The notes: generated by a model not told the origin, from the letters alone. A stretch of DNA of 23,249 nt from an uncultured Rikenellaceae bacterium (GCA_947074135.1 CAMTOL010000008.1:1-23249), one strand, 5' to 3'; positions 15,989-23,249 are shown, counted from the stretch's first letter. Translations and numbers: made by a program.

Positions 15989-16600
15989 ATGATTATTAAA
16001 CTCTATAACGACAACACCAACGAGAGAAGTGTTCGAGAAGTTGCTAAAAAATTGGCAGCAGGAGCTGTTATTGTTTACCCAACCGACACCGTTTACGCAC
16101 TAGGTTGCTCGATTAAGTGTCCCAAAGCAATAGAGAAGCTACAAAGTATTAAACGTGGTAAATCGGCAGATACAATGTCGATTGCGTGCGCCGACTTGAC
16201 TGCTATTGCAACCTATGCTAAGGTCGATGACATCACCTTTCGCACCATTCGTAGAAACCTACCTGGGGCTTTCACTTTCATACTTCCGGCATCGCGCAAA
16301 GCACCTGAAAAAGTGCTTGAGGGTAGAACAACTATCGGTATTCGTGTTCCTGACAACCCTATTGCTCTGGCAATTATTAGAGAGCTTGGTGCGCCAATTG
16401 TAACAACCTCGGTTGATCACAATAACGACTCGGAGGTAGAGTACTTTACCGACCCGTCGTTAATTGAGGAGAACTACCCTACTGTTGACTTTGTGGTTGA
16501 CGGAGGCATTGGCACCAACCACCCCTCGACTATTGTTGATTGCACCACTGGCGGCGAACCCGAAATCGTACGTCAAGGCATCGCAACACTTAATTATTGA
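15989..16600 (+). CDS. YrdC/Sua5-domain protein, YciO-like (threonylcarbamoyl-AMP synthase family)
   Basis: The family uses threonine, bicarbonate and ATP to make threonylcarbamoyl-AMP for the t6A modification of tRNA. The 203 residues form a single YrdC domain. VIVYPTDTVYALGCSI (about 29-44) and SIKRGKSADTMSIAC (about 53-67) mark the nucleotide-binding face; TIGIRVPDNPIALAIIRELGAPIVTTS (about 115-141) and TIVDCTTGGEPEIVRQGIA (about 180-198) follow. The order and wording of these blocks are closer to E. coli YciO than to TsaC/YrdC. It may still be this organism's tRNA enzyme if no other copy exists. The stop codon lies in the loop of an inverted repeat. It has its own promoter word after the dnaJ terminator. 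Confidence 0.88.
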   Translation: MIIKLYNDNTNERSVREVAKKLAAGAVIVYPTDTVYALGCSIKCPKAIEKLQSIKRGKSADTMSIACADLTAIATYAKVDDITFRTIRRNLPGAFTFILPASRKAPEKVLEGRTTIGIRVPDNPIALAIIRELGAPIVTTSVDHNNDSEVEYFTDPSLIEENYPTVDFVVDGGIGTNHPSTIVDCTTGGEPEIVRQGIATLNY

Positions 16601-16618
16601 ATTAAAAATTAAGTGTTG
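16584..16618 (+). terminator. Inverted repeat spanning the stop of the YciO-like gene
   Basis: CAACACTTAATT (16584-16595) pairs perfectly with AATTAAGTGTTG (16607-16618), a 12-bp stem with an 11-base loop that contains the TGA stop. No T run follows, so it may be a weak terminator or an mRNA 3'-end stabilising hairpin. Confidence 0.5.
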
Positions 16619-16661
16619 TCGAAAATTATTATCGTTTCACAAATAATAGATCTTTAAAACT

Positions 16662-17216
16662 ATGGAGAAAAAACTCTACTTTAACAATATGTTAACCTGC
16701 GCACTCACAATTGGAGCTGCCGTTGCACTACCTAGCTATCTACTTTGGATTTTCAATGTTTCACCCAAAGATGTTCCTGGTTGGACGTGGATTAACTTCT
16801 TCTATACTGCAGCAGTTATGCTCTTCTTAATTATATTTTTCGGAAACAAAGCTCGCGAAATTAAAGACCCAGAGGGTATAAACGGTTTCACTTATGGAAG
16901 TAGTTTTGGTTTTGCAATTCTTAGCGCACTTCTTTCTGGCGTAATTTATGCTATATTGATGTGGGTTTTTTATAGTTATCTGAACACAAATGCCATAAAT
17001 GAAGCACTCGACGTAGTAGAAACAGAATTTCTGAATAACGCTCCTGATGCGACAGACGAAATGATAGAGATGGCGCAAACAGTGACTCAATTTATGTACA
17101 ATATTTGGGGACTGCTCATTATGTCAATATTCTCAATGGGTATATGGGGTGGAATTATTGGATTGTTTAGCTCAGCAATAATCAAACGTGCTCCAAAAAC
17201 AACAGAAATTGAATAA
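16662..17216 (+). CDS. DUF4199 family membrane protein
   Basis: The 184-residue protein has four membrane helices at about residues 10-30, 45-60, 78-105 and 145-170, with a polar loop (about 108-140) between the third and fourth. The layout and the motif GINGFTYGSSFGFAILSALLSGVIYAI match DUF4199, a Bacteroidota family of unknown function. It is followed after 17 nt by a family 2 glycosyltransferase, a pairing I know from other Bacteroidota genomes. That suggests a shared role in lipid-linked sugar transfer or envelope assembly, which is inference. No catalytic motif is seen. Confidence 0.82.
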   Translation: MEKKLYFNNMLTCALTIGAAVALPSYLLWIFNVSPKDVPGWTWINFFYTAAVMLFLIIFFGNKAREIKDPEGINGFTYGSSFGFAILSALLSGVIYAILMWVFYSYLNTNAINEALDVVETEFLNNAPDATDEMIEMAQTVTQFMYNIWGLLIMSIFSMGIWGGIIGLFSSAIIKRAPKTTEIE

Positions 17217-17233
17217 AACAACAACTCTTTTTG

Positions 17234-18160
17234 ATGAATATTTCGCTTGTCATACCTTCGTACAACGAGGCTGAGTCGCTCCCCGAACTAACTTCGTGGA
17301 TTGATAGAGTGTGCAACGCAAACAAACTCACTTATGAGCTAATCTTTGTTGACGATGGCTCGACAGATGAGTCGTGGGAGGTTATCGAGAAGCTAAAAAA
17401 ACAGTATCCAACGATTCGTGCAGTGCAATTTAGACGAAACTATGGAAAATCGGCTGCTCTATACGTTGGTTTTGAGCTAACTCGTGGCAATGTGGTAATC
17501 ACTATGGACGCCGACCTGCAAGACTCTCCTGATGAGATTCCAGAGCTCTACCGTATGATTACCGAAGACAAATACGACCTAGTGAGCGGTTGGAAAGGAA
17601 AACGCAAAGACCCATTAGGCAAAACACTTCCTAGTAAGTTCTTCAACTTTACGGCACGAGTTGTGAGCGGCATCAAACTGCACGATTTTAACTGCGGACT
17701 AAAAGCCTATCGCAGCAAGGTTGTAAAAAGCATAGAGGTTTATGGCGAAATGCACCGCTATATCCCAATACTTGCCAAAAGAGCTGGTTTTAAACGCATT
17801 GCAGAGAAAGTCGTAGAACACTACCCTCGCAAATATGGCGTTTCGAAATTTGGTTGGGAGCGTATGATAAAGGGTTATATTGACCTAATCACAGTTACGT
17901 TTATGACTAAATTTGGTCGTCGTCCAATGTATATCTTTGGTGGCATCGGTTCGTTGATGTTCCTAACTGGTGGCATAATAGCACTCTATCTAATCATTGA
18001 TAAACTGTTGCTTCAAGGTGCTGGAGAGGTTTACAGAGCAGTGACCGACCAACCGTTATTCTACTTAGCATTGACTGCTATTATTATTGGTGTTCAGCTC
18101 TTTATAGCTGGTTTCTTGGGCGAGATGATTAATCGCACAGGACCCGATCGTACCAAATAA
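17234..18160 (+). CDS. Membrane-anchored family 2 glycosyltransferase (GtrB/DPM1-like)
   Basis: Such enzymes move a sugar from a nucleotide donor to polyprenyl phosphate on the cytoplasmic face of the membrane. The 308 residues start at the ATG at 17234; the TTG at 17231 is in frame but less likely. The GT-A fold shows SLVIPSYNEAESLPEL near the start, DDGSTD at 40-45 and the metal-binding DADLQD at 92-97. The family block GLKAYRSKVVKSIEVYGEMHRYIPILAKRAGF follows, then two C-terminal membrane helices (about 236-258 and 276-300). This layout is that of the dolichyl- or undecaprenyl-phosphate mannosyl/glucosyltransferases; the sugar cannot be told from sequence. It lies 17 nt after the DUF4199 gene and is probably cotranscribed with it. 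Confidence 0.92.
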   Translation: MNISLVIPSYNEAESLPELTSWIDRVCNANKLTYELIFVDDGSTDESWEVIEKLKKQYPTIRAVQFRRNYGKSAALYVGFELTRGNVVITMDADLQDSPDEIPELYRMITEDKYDLVSGWKGKRKDPLGKTLPSKFFNFTARVVSGIKLHDFNCGLKAYRSKVVKSIEVYGEMHRYIPILAKRAGFKRIAEKVVEHYPRKYGVSKFGWERMIKGYIDLITVTFMTKFGRRPMYIFGGIGSLMFLTGGIIALYLIIDKLLLQGAGEVYRAVTDQPLFYLALTAIIIGVQLFIAGFLGEMINRTGPDRTK

Positions 18161-18335
18161 CTGCTTGACTCAACTATCGACTAACACAACAAAGTCTCAG
18201 TTGCAACACGCTACTTAAAGCAAAAGAGTATAACGATAAGTTGAATCGGATTTGTATTTCTAAAGAATCGTATCTAAAAGAAACTTAATCAACACTCTAT
18301 TATTAACAACCATACTCACTGTTAACAAACCAAGA

Positions 18336-18803
18336 ATGAGAGAAATAAGAAGACAAGACAGAGTGTTAGATGATCTATCGGCTCAAAGTGTTATAGCAAA
18401 TGGAGAGTACGGAGTGTTGTCGATGGTCAACGCAGATGGAGGAGGTTATGGCATTCCACTAAATTATGCTGTTGCTCAGAACGGAGATATCTATTTTCAC
18501 TGTGCGCCTCAAGGACACAAACTAGAGAATCTTGAACTAGACAACCGAGTTACGTTTACCATAGTTGGAACGACAAAGGTAATTGCAGAAAAGTTTACAA
18601 CTCACTATCAGAGTGTAGTACTATTTGGCACGATAGAGAGCAACTTACCAGAACAGGAGCGAAAAGATGCATTATGGTTGATTGCAAAGAAATACAGCCC
18701 CGATTACACGAATATTGCTGAGAAGTACATAAATGGGTCATTTCATCGCACCAATATTCTCAAACTATGTGTTGAACACTACAGTTCTAAAACCAAAAAG
18801 TAG
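18336..18803 (+). CDS. NimA-like pyridoxamine 5'-phosphate oxidase family flavoprotein
   Basis: The 155-residue protein is a single split-barrel flavin-binding domain. MREIRRQDRVLDD at the start, GVLSMVN, YGIPLNYAV and IYFHCAPQGHKLENLELDNRVTF follow the pattern of the NimA group. The nim genes of Bacteroides are associated with 5-nitroimidazole resistance, but chromosomal relatives of this type are common and mostly uncharacterised, so resistance is not implied. The gene stands alone, with 175 bp before it in which I see no convincing promoter, and a strong bidirectional terminator after it. Confidence 0.85.
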   Translation: MREIRRQDRVLDDLSAQSVIANGEYGVLSMVNADGGGYGIPLNYAVAQNGDIYFHCAPQGHKLENLELDNRVTFTIVGTTKVIAEKFTTHYQSVVLFGTIESNLPEQERKDALWLIAKKYSPDYTNIAEKYINGSFHRTNILKLCVEHYSSKTKK

Positions 18804-18843
18804 ATTTCGACATACTATGCACATTAGAAACTGTGCAAAAAAA

Positions 18844-18882
18844 TAGCGAAAGTTCTATAATAATCACTTAGAACTTTCGCTA
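18844..18882. terminator. Bidirectional terminator between convergent genes
   Basis: TAGCGAAAGTTCTA (18844-18857) pairs perfectly with TAGAACTTTCGCTA (18869-18882): 14 bp, 11-base loop. CTCTTTTT follows on the plus strand (18883-18890), and a run of seven A (18837-18843) gives a T run on the minus strand. It therefore serves both the NimA-like gene and the esterase gene. Confidence 0.9.
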
Positions 18883-18901
18883 CTCTTTTTAAGGTAATTA
18901 C

Positions 18902-20167
18902 CTATCTCTTCTTACTCTTTGTTTGTGGTGCAAAATAGTCGGCAAAGAACTCTAACTTTTTGTCCCACCAACCGTCACCTACATAGTGACCTGCTGTTGG
19001 ATAGGTAATATACTTCTTAGGCGAAGTGATATTATTATAGGCTGCAAAGTTAATATGAGGTGGGCAAACATCATCTTGAAGACCATAAGCCATATAAATT
19101 GGGCAGGTAATTCTCGGTGCTAGATTCTTGATGTCAAAGTACGACAAATTGCGGAACATCTCCTCGTTAGATAGTCCTAACTCTTTCTGTTTATATCTCA
19201 CTGTTGAATTAGGCCAAAGCGCAACCTCGAAATAGTCGGAATAGTCCGACAAAAAAGGAACATCGGGAGCTGCAGCCGCAATACGGTTATCCAAAGCACA
19301 AGCCGCAAAGGTGAATGCACCACCTTGACTACCGCCTTGCGCCAAAATTCGAGTAACATCAATCTCCTCGCGTGAACAAACAAAGTCAATAGCACGAACA
19401 ACATCCATAAATGCACCACGATAGTAATAATTATCGATATCATCGAGTTTATATTGAATCCAATCGCCATAAGTGTTTATAGGCTCGTTAAGAGCCTGAC
19501 CACGAACCGAAAGCACAAACTCTGCAACACCCTCAATACCGTCAACCGAAGGCATCCAAGGTTTAGAACCATAACCCATATAGGAAATGAGAACTGGATA
19601 TTTACCCTTCTTAACGGGCACAGCATAATATCCCGAAATCTCGACCCCTCCCAACGACTTCATCTTAACCAAATAGAAATCTTTTTTAGAGTTAGACTCA
19701 GGCATTTTAGTCAATTGGTAATCTGGTTCAACGCTCTTCAGTTCAGCGAGTGCACGCTCCCAGAAAGCATCAAAATCTGGTTGTGCATCGCTCTTCGAGA
19801 TAACCTTTAGAGGATCCAAAGCGATATTGAATACCTTAAAACTACCATCACACTCTACTCTACAACGATAGAAACCGGCTTCTGGCAGCTGAGGAACAAA
19901 ACTAATTTCGATTGAATCTCCAGCCTTTACATTTACAGTCTTGCTCTGCTGCGACAAATATTTATTCTTATCGGTCATCACCGTAAATCGAACATCACCA
20001 CCAAAAGGTTTGTTATCTTTGTTAACAACAGTGACCTCGATTTTGTGTTTTTGAGGTGGCAAAACCTCCCAACTATCGGGATTTTCGACTTTGACATTAA
20101 TATTTTGCGCAACAGCAGACCAGCTAAATGACACAAAAAGAGCAAATAGTAGAATTTTTTTCATCAT
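18902..20167 (-). CDS. Secreted acetylxylan esterase-type hydrolase (AXE1 family, CE7-like)
   Basis: The family removes acetyl groups from xylan fragments or from antibiotics such as cephalosporin C. The 421 residues start with a signal peptide (about 1-20, cut near AVA-Q), so the enzyme is exported. Residues 22-120 form a beta-rich N-terminal domain, then the AXE1 alpha/beta-hydrolase domain follows. The catalytic triad is visible: S280 in GGSQGG, D365 in GLQDDVCPP and H394 in AGHY; RGQ at 222-224 is the family's conserved motif. The N-terminal domain is not part of the short CE7 enzymes but is common in Bacteroidota members. Met1 and Met2 are both possible starts. It is divergent from nhaA and has no glycan-utilisation partners nearby, so the substrate is open. 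Confidence 0.88.
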   Translation of the reverse strand: MMKKILLFALFVSFSWSAVAQNINVKVENPDSWEVLPPQKHKIEVTVVNKDNKPFGGDVRFTVMTDKNKYLSQQSKTVNVKAGDSIEISFVPQLPEAGFYRCRVECDGSFKVFNIALDPLKVISKSDAQPDFDAFWERALAELKSVEPDYQLTKMPESNSKKDFYLVKMKSLGGVEISGYYAVPVKKGKYPVLISYMGYGSKPWMPSVDGIEGVAEFVLSVRGQALNEPINTYGDWIQYKLDDIDNYYYRGAFMDVVRAIDFVCSREEIDVTRILAQGGSQGGAFTFAACALDNRIAAAAPDVPFLSDYSDYFEVALWPNSTVRYKQKELGLSNEEMFRNLSYFDIKNLAPRITCPIYMAYGLQDDVCPPHINFAAYNNITSPKKYITYPTAGHYVGDGWWDKKLEFFADYFAPQTKSKKR

Positions 20168-20233
20168 AGATATTTATTATTATTTATTAAACGTACACTT
20201 TTTGCTTCTCAAGAGAGAGAGAGAATTACGACA

Positions 20234-20264
20234 TAAAATTAGCAATTATTTATAAATATTCAAA
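20234..20264 (-). promoter_or_regulatory. Candidate promoter for the esterase gene
   Basis: Read on the minus strand, TTTG (20264-20261), exactly 19 bp, then TAATTTTA (20241-20234) fits the Bacteroidota consensus except for the last base. The predicted transcription start is near 20227, giving a leader of about 60 nt that begins with a CT-dinucleotide run (plus-strand (AG)6 at 20212-20224). Confidence 0.5.
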
Positions 20265-20308
20265 ATGAGAGATAAAGTATATAGATTTGAACAACACGAA
20301 ATATATAT

Positions 20309-20339
20309 TTTTTTAGAAAATAAAAAAGATGTACATTTG
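20309..20339 (+). promoter_or_regulatory. Candidate nhaA promoter
   Basis: TACATTTG (20332-20339) is a perfect TAnnTTTG box, with a T-run (20308-20314) 19 bp upstream in place of TTTG. Transcription would start near 20346, leaving a 173-nt leader before nhaA. Confidence 0.5.
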
Positions 20340-20345
20340 CCGCAC

Positions 20346-20518
20346 AAATTCTTTCGACGAAAGTTGAGTTACGTATCTTACGTTTAAAAGTATCTTAACG
20401 AATTAACTCACACGCCGTTCCAATCTGTTTTATGGCAACTTAGCTAAACAACACTTTGACTTTTGTCTATAATTACTGAACTAAACAAGTCAAAATAACA
20501 AAAAACTGTTGAATTGAT
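20346..20518 (+). promoter_or_regulatory. Long leader with inverted repeats before nhaA
   Basis: Together with the two divergent promoters, this is the only gene-free stretch over 300 bases (20168-20518). The part downstream of the nhaA promoter holds TGAGTTA (20365-20371) paired with TAACTCA (20404-20410), an inner CGTA-TCT-TACG hairpin (20372-20382), a direct repeat GTATCTTACG / GTATCTTAACG (20373-20382, 20390-20400), and TTTGACTT (20455-20462) paired with AAGTCAAA (20487-20494). No small coding frame is evident. It may be a cis-acting RNA element or simply an untranslated leader. Confidence 0.4.
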
Positions 20519-21919
20519 ATGTCTAAACCATTTTCACACTACTCATGGACTCGCAAGAGTTACAATTTTAATGAACGAGCTCACTTTTTCTTTAACAAAC
20601 CTTGGATAGGCGGTATTATTCTCTTTATTTGCGTTATTGTAGCAATGCTACTTGCCAATATGGAGTGGAGTTCGGAGCTTTACCACTCAATTCTAGAAAC
20701 CGATCTTTCGATTACAATTCACTCTAAAGATGGCAATGTAGATTGGGTATTCCCCCACAATATGACCGTCGAAAAGTTTATAAACGATGGATTGATGGTA
20801 ATCTTTTTCTTCAGTGTAGGGTTAGAAATCAAGCGAGAGATTGTCCACGGACAGTTGAGTTCGTTTAGCAAGTCCATTCTTCCAATAGTAGCTGCGGTTG
20901 GCGGTATGATAATCCCTGCACTAATCTACTTTAGCCTCAACTACGGAACTGCTGTCGAGGGAGGTTGGGGAATACCAATGGCAACAGACATCGCCTTTGC
21001 AATTGGTATTATGTCGTTGATGGGCAGCCGAGTTCCAATATCGCTCAAGATATTTCTAACCGCACTAGCAATCGTTGACGACTTAGGAGCTATAATCGTA
21101 ATTGCACTCTTTTATGGTGGCAGCATCAACTGGTTGTGTTTGTTTATCGCTTTTGGGTTGATGGTTGTGGTCTTTATAATGAATCGAATGAATGAGCGAA
21201 GAATGTTTTTTTACATTGTACCTGCAATCATTATTTGGTCACTATTTTACTATTCAGGCGTTCACGCCACACTATCTGGAGTTGTAATGGCTATGCTTAT
21301 CCCAATGGAACCTCGCTATAACCGCAAAAATTTCATTAGACAATCCAACCATATTAGAGATCACGTAGTGGAACTAGAACAAAATCAAGATCTACCCAAA
21401 ACGATTAACGAGGAGTACTACAATGAGGATTTGAGGCGTATGTGGAAGCTATCGCACGGTTCTGAAGCTATGAGCCAACGACTAGAAAGTACACTTGCCC
21501 CTTACGTCACCTATCTCGTTATCCCCATCTTTGCACTTGCCAATGCTGGAGTTATAATCAATTTTAACAGTGCCGAAGTTATGGAGTATGCCCAAGAGGT
21601 TGGTATGCTTGGAGCAGGGATTTTTGCAGGTTTAGTTATCGGCAAACCGCTCGGAATTTTCTTATTTAGTTGGATAGCCATTAAACTCAAAATAGCAGCT
21701 CCATTCGAAAATGTAAAATGGGGACAACTACTTGCCATATCTTGCTTCGGCGGTATTGGCTTTACTATGTCCATCTTTGTTGACACCCTCGCCTTTGGAG
21801 ATATGAGTTCACACCTTGTCAATCTAGGCAAGATTGCTATTCTTCTTGCTTCGATAGCTTCGGCAATAGTTGGAGTTATACTTGTTATGATGACCTCGAA
21901 AAAGAAGAGAGCCAATTAA
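20519..21919 (+). CDS. nhaA: Na+/H+ antiporter NhaA
   Basis: NhaA exports sodium (or lithium) in exchange for protons across the inner membrane, for pH and salt homeostasis. The 466-residue protein has about 12 membrane helices. The key acidic residues are all there: D157 in ATDIAFAIG (E. coli D133), and D187-D188 in ALAIVDDLGAI (E. coli D163-D164). K376 in GKPLGI matches E. coli K300. The C-terminal signature GGIGFTMSIFVDTLAFG is intact. It is longer than E. coli NhaA (388) because of a polar N-terminus, an insertion near residues 60-80, and a charged cytoplasmic loop at about 268-325 (RRMWKLSHGSEAMSQ), a layout common in Bacteroidota. The stop overlaps the convergent gene by a few bases. 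Confidence 0.97.
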   Translation: MSKPFSHYSWTRKSYNFNERAHFFFNKPWIGGIILFICVIVAMLLANMEWSSELYHSILETDLSITIHSKDGNVDWVFPHNMTVEKFINDGLMVIFFFSVGLEIKREIVHGQLSSFSKSILPIVAAVGGMIIPALIYFSLNYGTAVEGGWGIPMATDIAFAIGIMSLMGSRVPISLKIFLTALAIVDDLGAIIVIALFYGGSINWLCLFIAFGLMVVVFIMNRMNERRMFFYIVPAIIIWSLFYYSGVHATLSGVVMAMLIPMEPRYNRKNFIRQSNHIRDHVVELEQNQDLPKTINEEYYNEDLRRMWKLSHGSEAMSQRLESTLAPYVTYLVIPIFALANAGVIINFNSAEVMEYAQEVGMLGAGIFAGLVIGKPLGIFLFSWIAIKLKIAAPFENVKWGQLLAISCFGGIGFTMSIFVDTLAFGDMSSHLVNLGKIAILLASIASAIVGVILVMMTSKKKRAN

Positions 21920-22449
21920 TCTTTGAGTGGTGGAGTCGCCGTAATAGGGAACAAAGAAACTAGTATGCTTATTCCAATAATAGGTAATGTTACTAAGAGA
22001 GGCAAACGCAGAATCAACAGACACAACATTGCAATAACAAAAAGAGTCATCATTAAACATCTCAGACCGCCTTTTCTAAAAAGATAGGTGGTCGCTTGTT
22101 TTGTAAGATATATCGGAGGAAAGACGATTAGAGCAATTGTTACAACTCTTAAAACAATTAGAGATAGAGGAATAGAGCTGCCTATTTCTAAAAGTGAGGT
22201 AATGTCAGGAAAGAGAGAAAAAACAATAATATAATATAGAGAGTATAACGAAAAAACTATCGATGTATAGTTCAAAGCGATGTCGGACATAAAGGCAAAG
22301 ACAGGCACGAGCGGTATCGAAAATACAACCATATAAAAGAGCACCTTTACAAAGCTAAAATCAAAGATACAATCAAGAGTAGCTCCAGTAACATAGAGCA
22401 GCAGAACTAGAATTAGAATATATGGTCTTAGTTGTTTAAACATTGTCAT
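21916..22449 (-). CDS. Polytopic membrane protein of unknown function
   Basis: This 177-residue protein is not recognised. It is extremely hydrophobic, with about five or six membrane helices (about residues 8-25, 33-52, 58-80, 92-115, 130-150 and 152-170) and almost no soluble part. Helices end in short polar patches such as YLTKQATTYLFRKGG. The start may be Met1 (22449) or Met3. It lies 30 nt after the phosphodiesterase gene and on the same strand, so the two probably form an operon. Its stop overlaps the stop of convergent nhaA by a few bases. A role linked to phospholipid or envelope turnover would be a guess from the neighbour only. Confidence 0.6.
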   Translation of the reverse strand: MTMFKQLRPYILILVLLLYVTGATLDCIFDFSFVKVLFYMVVFSIPLVPVFAFMSDIALNYTSIVFSLYSLYYIIVFSLFPDITSLLEIGSSIPLSLIVLRVVTIALIVFPPIYLTKQATTYLFRKGGLRCLMMTLFVIAMLCLLILRLPLLVTLPIIGISILVSLFPITATPPLKD

Positions 22450-22479
22450 ATTACTTCAATTACGGCAGTAAAAATAACA

Positions 22480-23187
22480 CTAGTTTTTATTTATATCAAG
22501 TATAATCTGTTGAAGTTCGAGTGGTTGGTCGGTTGTGATGTAGTCAACTCCTAAATCTACAAAATAACGCATATCTTCAACACTATTTACCGTCCAAACA
22601 TTGACTTCCAACCCTAGCTCTTGCGCCTCTTTGACCCAGTGTGGGTTTTGGCGATAAACACTCATATGATAATCAATGCCGTCAAAACCTAGTGACTTAA
22701 TTTTACGAGGCGATAAATCTCCATCAAGATAATGTACTTTTATATCTGGCATCTCTTTTTTAATCGACAAACAGGCATTAATCGAGAATGAGATAATATC
22801 TGTCTGTTTTTCAACATTGTACTTTTTAAGCATTTTAGAGATTTTAGCAGCAGCTGTATCTTCGCTCAAAAACTTTGAGTGGGGTTTAAGCTCTAGCACC
22901 AGGCGAGTATTTGGATGTTTTGCAACAACTTTGAGGTAGGCATCGAGCGTTGGCAACGTTTCAGTTCCGTTGGGCAGTATAATCGAGGTAATTTCAGATA
23001 TTGAGGAGAGCTCCATATCAATCTTTGTTCCTTTGAATACTTTATCGTGGTTGACCACCAATTCGCCATCAGAGGTTAGCCAAACATCAATCTCTGTGAC
23101 GAAAGTTCCAATAGAATCGGCTTTCACACAGGCTGATATTGATTTATGTGCCGAACCTACGGTTTTCCAAAACCCCCGAGGTACCAT
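22480..23187 (-). CDS. Glycerophosphodiester phosphodiesterase family protein, 5' end lost at contig edge
   Basis: GDPD enzymes split glycerophosphodiesters such as glycerophosphocholine into glycerol 3-phosphate and an alcohol. The visible part holds RGFW, EIDVWLTSDGELVVNHD (with the metal-binding E and D and the second catalytic histidine region), LVLELKPH, and VNVWTVNS followed by GVDYITTDQP near the end. The family motif should read AHRGFW, but here it is preceded by M-V-P, because the codon that should be histidine reads CCT. The break is at about 23179, next to sequence that looks non-genomic. I therefore think that the real gene continues upstream, including the catalytic histidine and probably a signal peptide, and that the ATG at 23187 is an artefact. 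Confidence 0.85.
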   Translation of the reverse strand: MVPRGFWKTVGSAHKSISACVKADSIGTFVTEIDVWLTSDGELVVNHDKVFKGTKIDMELSSISEITSIILPNGTETLPTLDAYLKVVAKHPNTRLVLELKPHSKFLSEDTAAAKISKMLKKYNVEKQTDIISFSINACLSIKKEMPDIKVHYLDGDLSPRKIKSLGFDGIDYHMSVYRQNPHWVKEAQELGLEVNVWTVNSVEDMRYFVDLGVDYITTDQPLELQQIILDINKN

Positions 23188-23249
23188 AATCTACGGCTCA
23201 CCAAGCCCACTACCCACGCGAACAACAGGAACAATCAACAAATACCATT
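23180..23249. other. Probable non-genomic tail of the contig
   Basis: From about 23180 the reading frame of the phosphodiesterase loses its family sequence. The tail is rich in A and C and poor in G and T, the mirror of the G/T-rich noise at the left end when each is read inward. I could not match it to a known adapter, so noise or chimera is inferred. A stop (TAG) lies just upstream of the ATG in the same frame. Confidence 0.6.

Noticed and set aside
20456..20473. TTGACT and TATAAT near nhaA as a sigma-70 promoter
   Set aside because: The two boxes are only 6 bp apart and lie within an inverted repeat; the phylum uses a different consensus.
20346..20518. Known nhaA-I or nhaA-II riboswitch-like motif
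   Set aside because: No recognisable match to these motifs; only generic inverted repeats are visible.
21511..21915. 134-codon open frame antisense to nhaA
   Set aside because: Its low-complexity Ile/Pro/Ala composition is what the antisense of membrane helices gives.
1..23249. CRISPR array, tRNA, rRNA, insertion sequence or phage genes
   Set aside because: No regular short repeats with spacers, no tRNA-like fold, and no transposase, integrase or phage protein found on either strand.

Overview
This window looks like one whole assembled contig from a member of the Bacteroidota, probably the order Bacteroidales. The evidence is a moderately AT-rich sequence, a V/A-type ATPase operon carrying the Bacteroidales-associated DUF2764 gene, neighbours from families typical of this phylum (DUF4301, DUF4199, DUF5672, NimA-like flavoproteins), AT-rich start regions without clear Shine-Dalgarno sites, and promoter words of the Bacteroidota type (TTTG, about 19 bp, TAnnTTTG). 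No rRNA, tRNA, CRISPR, transposase or phage gene was seen.

The two ends are not trustworthy. Bases 1-208 are not genomic: 156-208 is an Illumina P5/i5 adapter, preceded by noise. The last ~70 bases (from about 23180) break a conserved protein motif and look like noise as well. The genes at both ends are therefore cut off.

Region 1 (209-10405, all minus strand) is a V/A-type ATPase operon. In transcription order it runs DUF4301 protein, subunit E, DUF2764 protein, A, a small two-helix membrane protein, B, a second small two-helix membrane protein (overlapping the end of B), D, I (overlapping the end of D), and a coiled-coil membrane protein of unknown function cut by the adapter. No recognisable C or F subunit is present, and the proteolipid subunit K is not seen.

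Region 2 (10469-18803, plus strand) holds housekeeping genes: murB (cell wall), rlmH (ribosome methylation), surE (nucleotide phosphatase), a DUF5672 glycosyltransferase-like protein, grpE and dnaJ (chaperones), a YrdC/YciO-family gene, a DUF4199 membrane protein, a membrane-anchored family 2 glycosyltransferase, and a NimA-like flavin-binding protein. Strong hairpin terminators follow dnaJ and the NimA-like gene.

Region 3 (18902-23187) has a secreted acetylxylan-esterase-type enzyme (minus) divergent from nhaA (plus), which has a long leader with inverted repeats, then a convergent pair on the minus strand: a polytopic membrane protein of unknown function and a 5'-truncated glycerophosphodiester phosphodiesterase.

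The most unusual signal is a dispersed structured repeat, about 145-240 bp, present in four intergenic gaps (3337-3482, 5426-5573, 11498-11643, 12153-12392). Copies share a 17-nt core and a series of hairpins whose arms change together between copies, so pairing is conserved while sequence is not. Two copies sit inside the ATPase operon.
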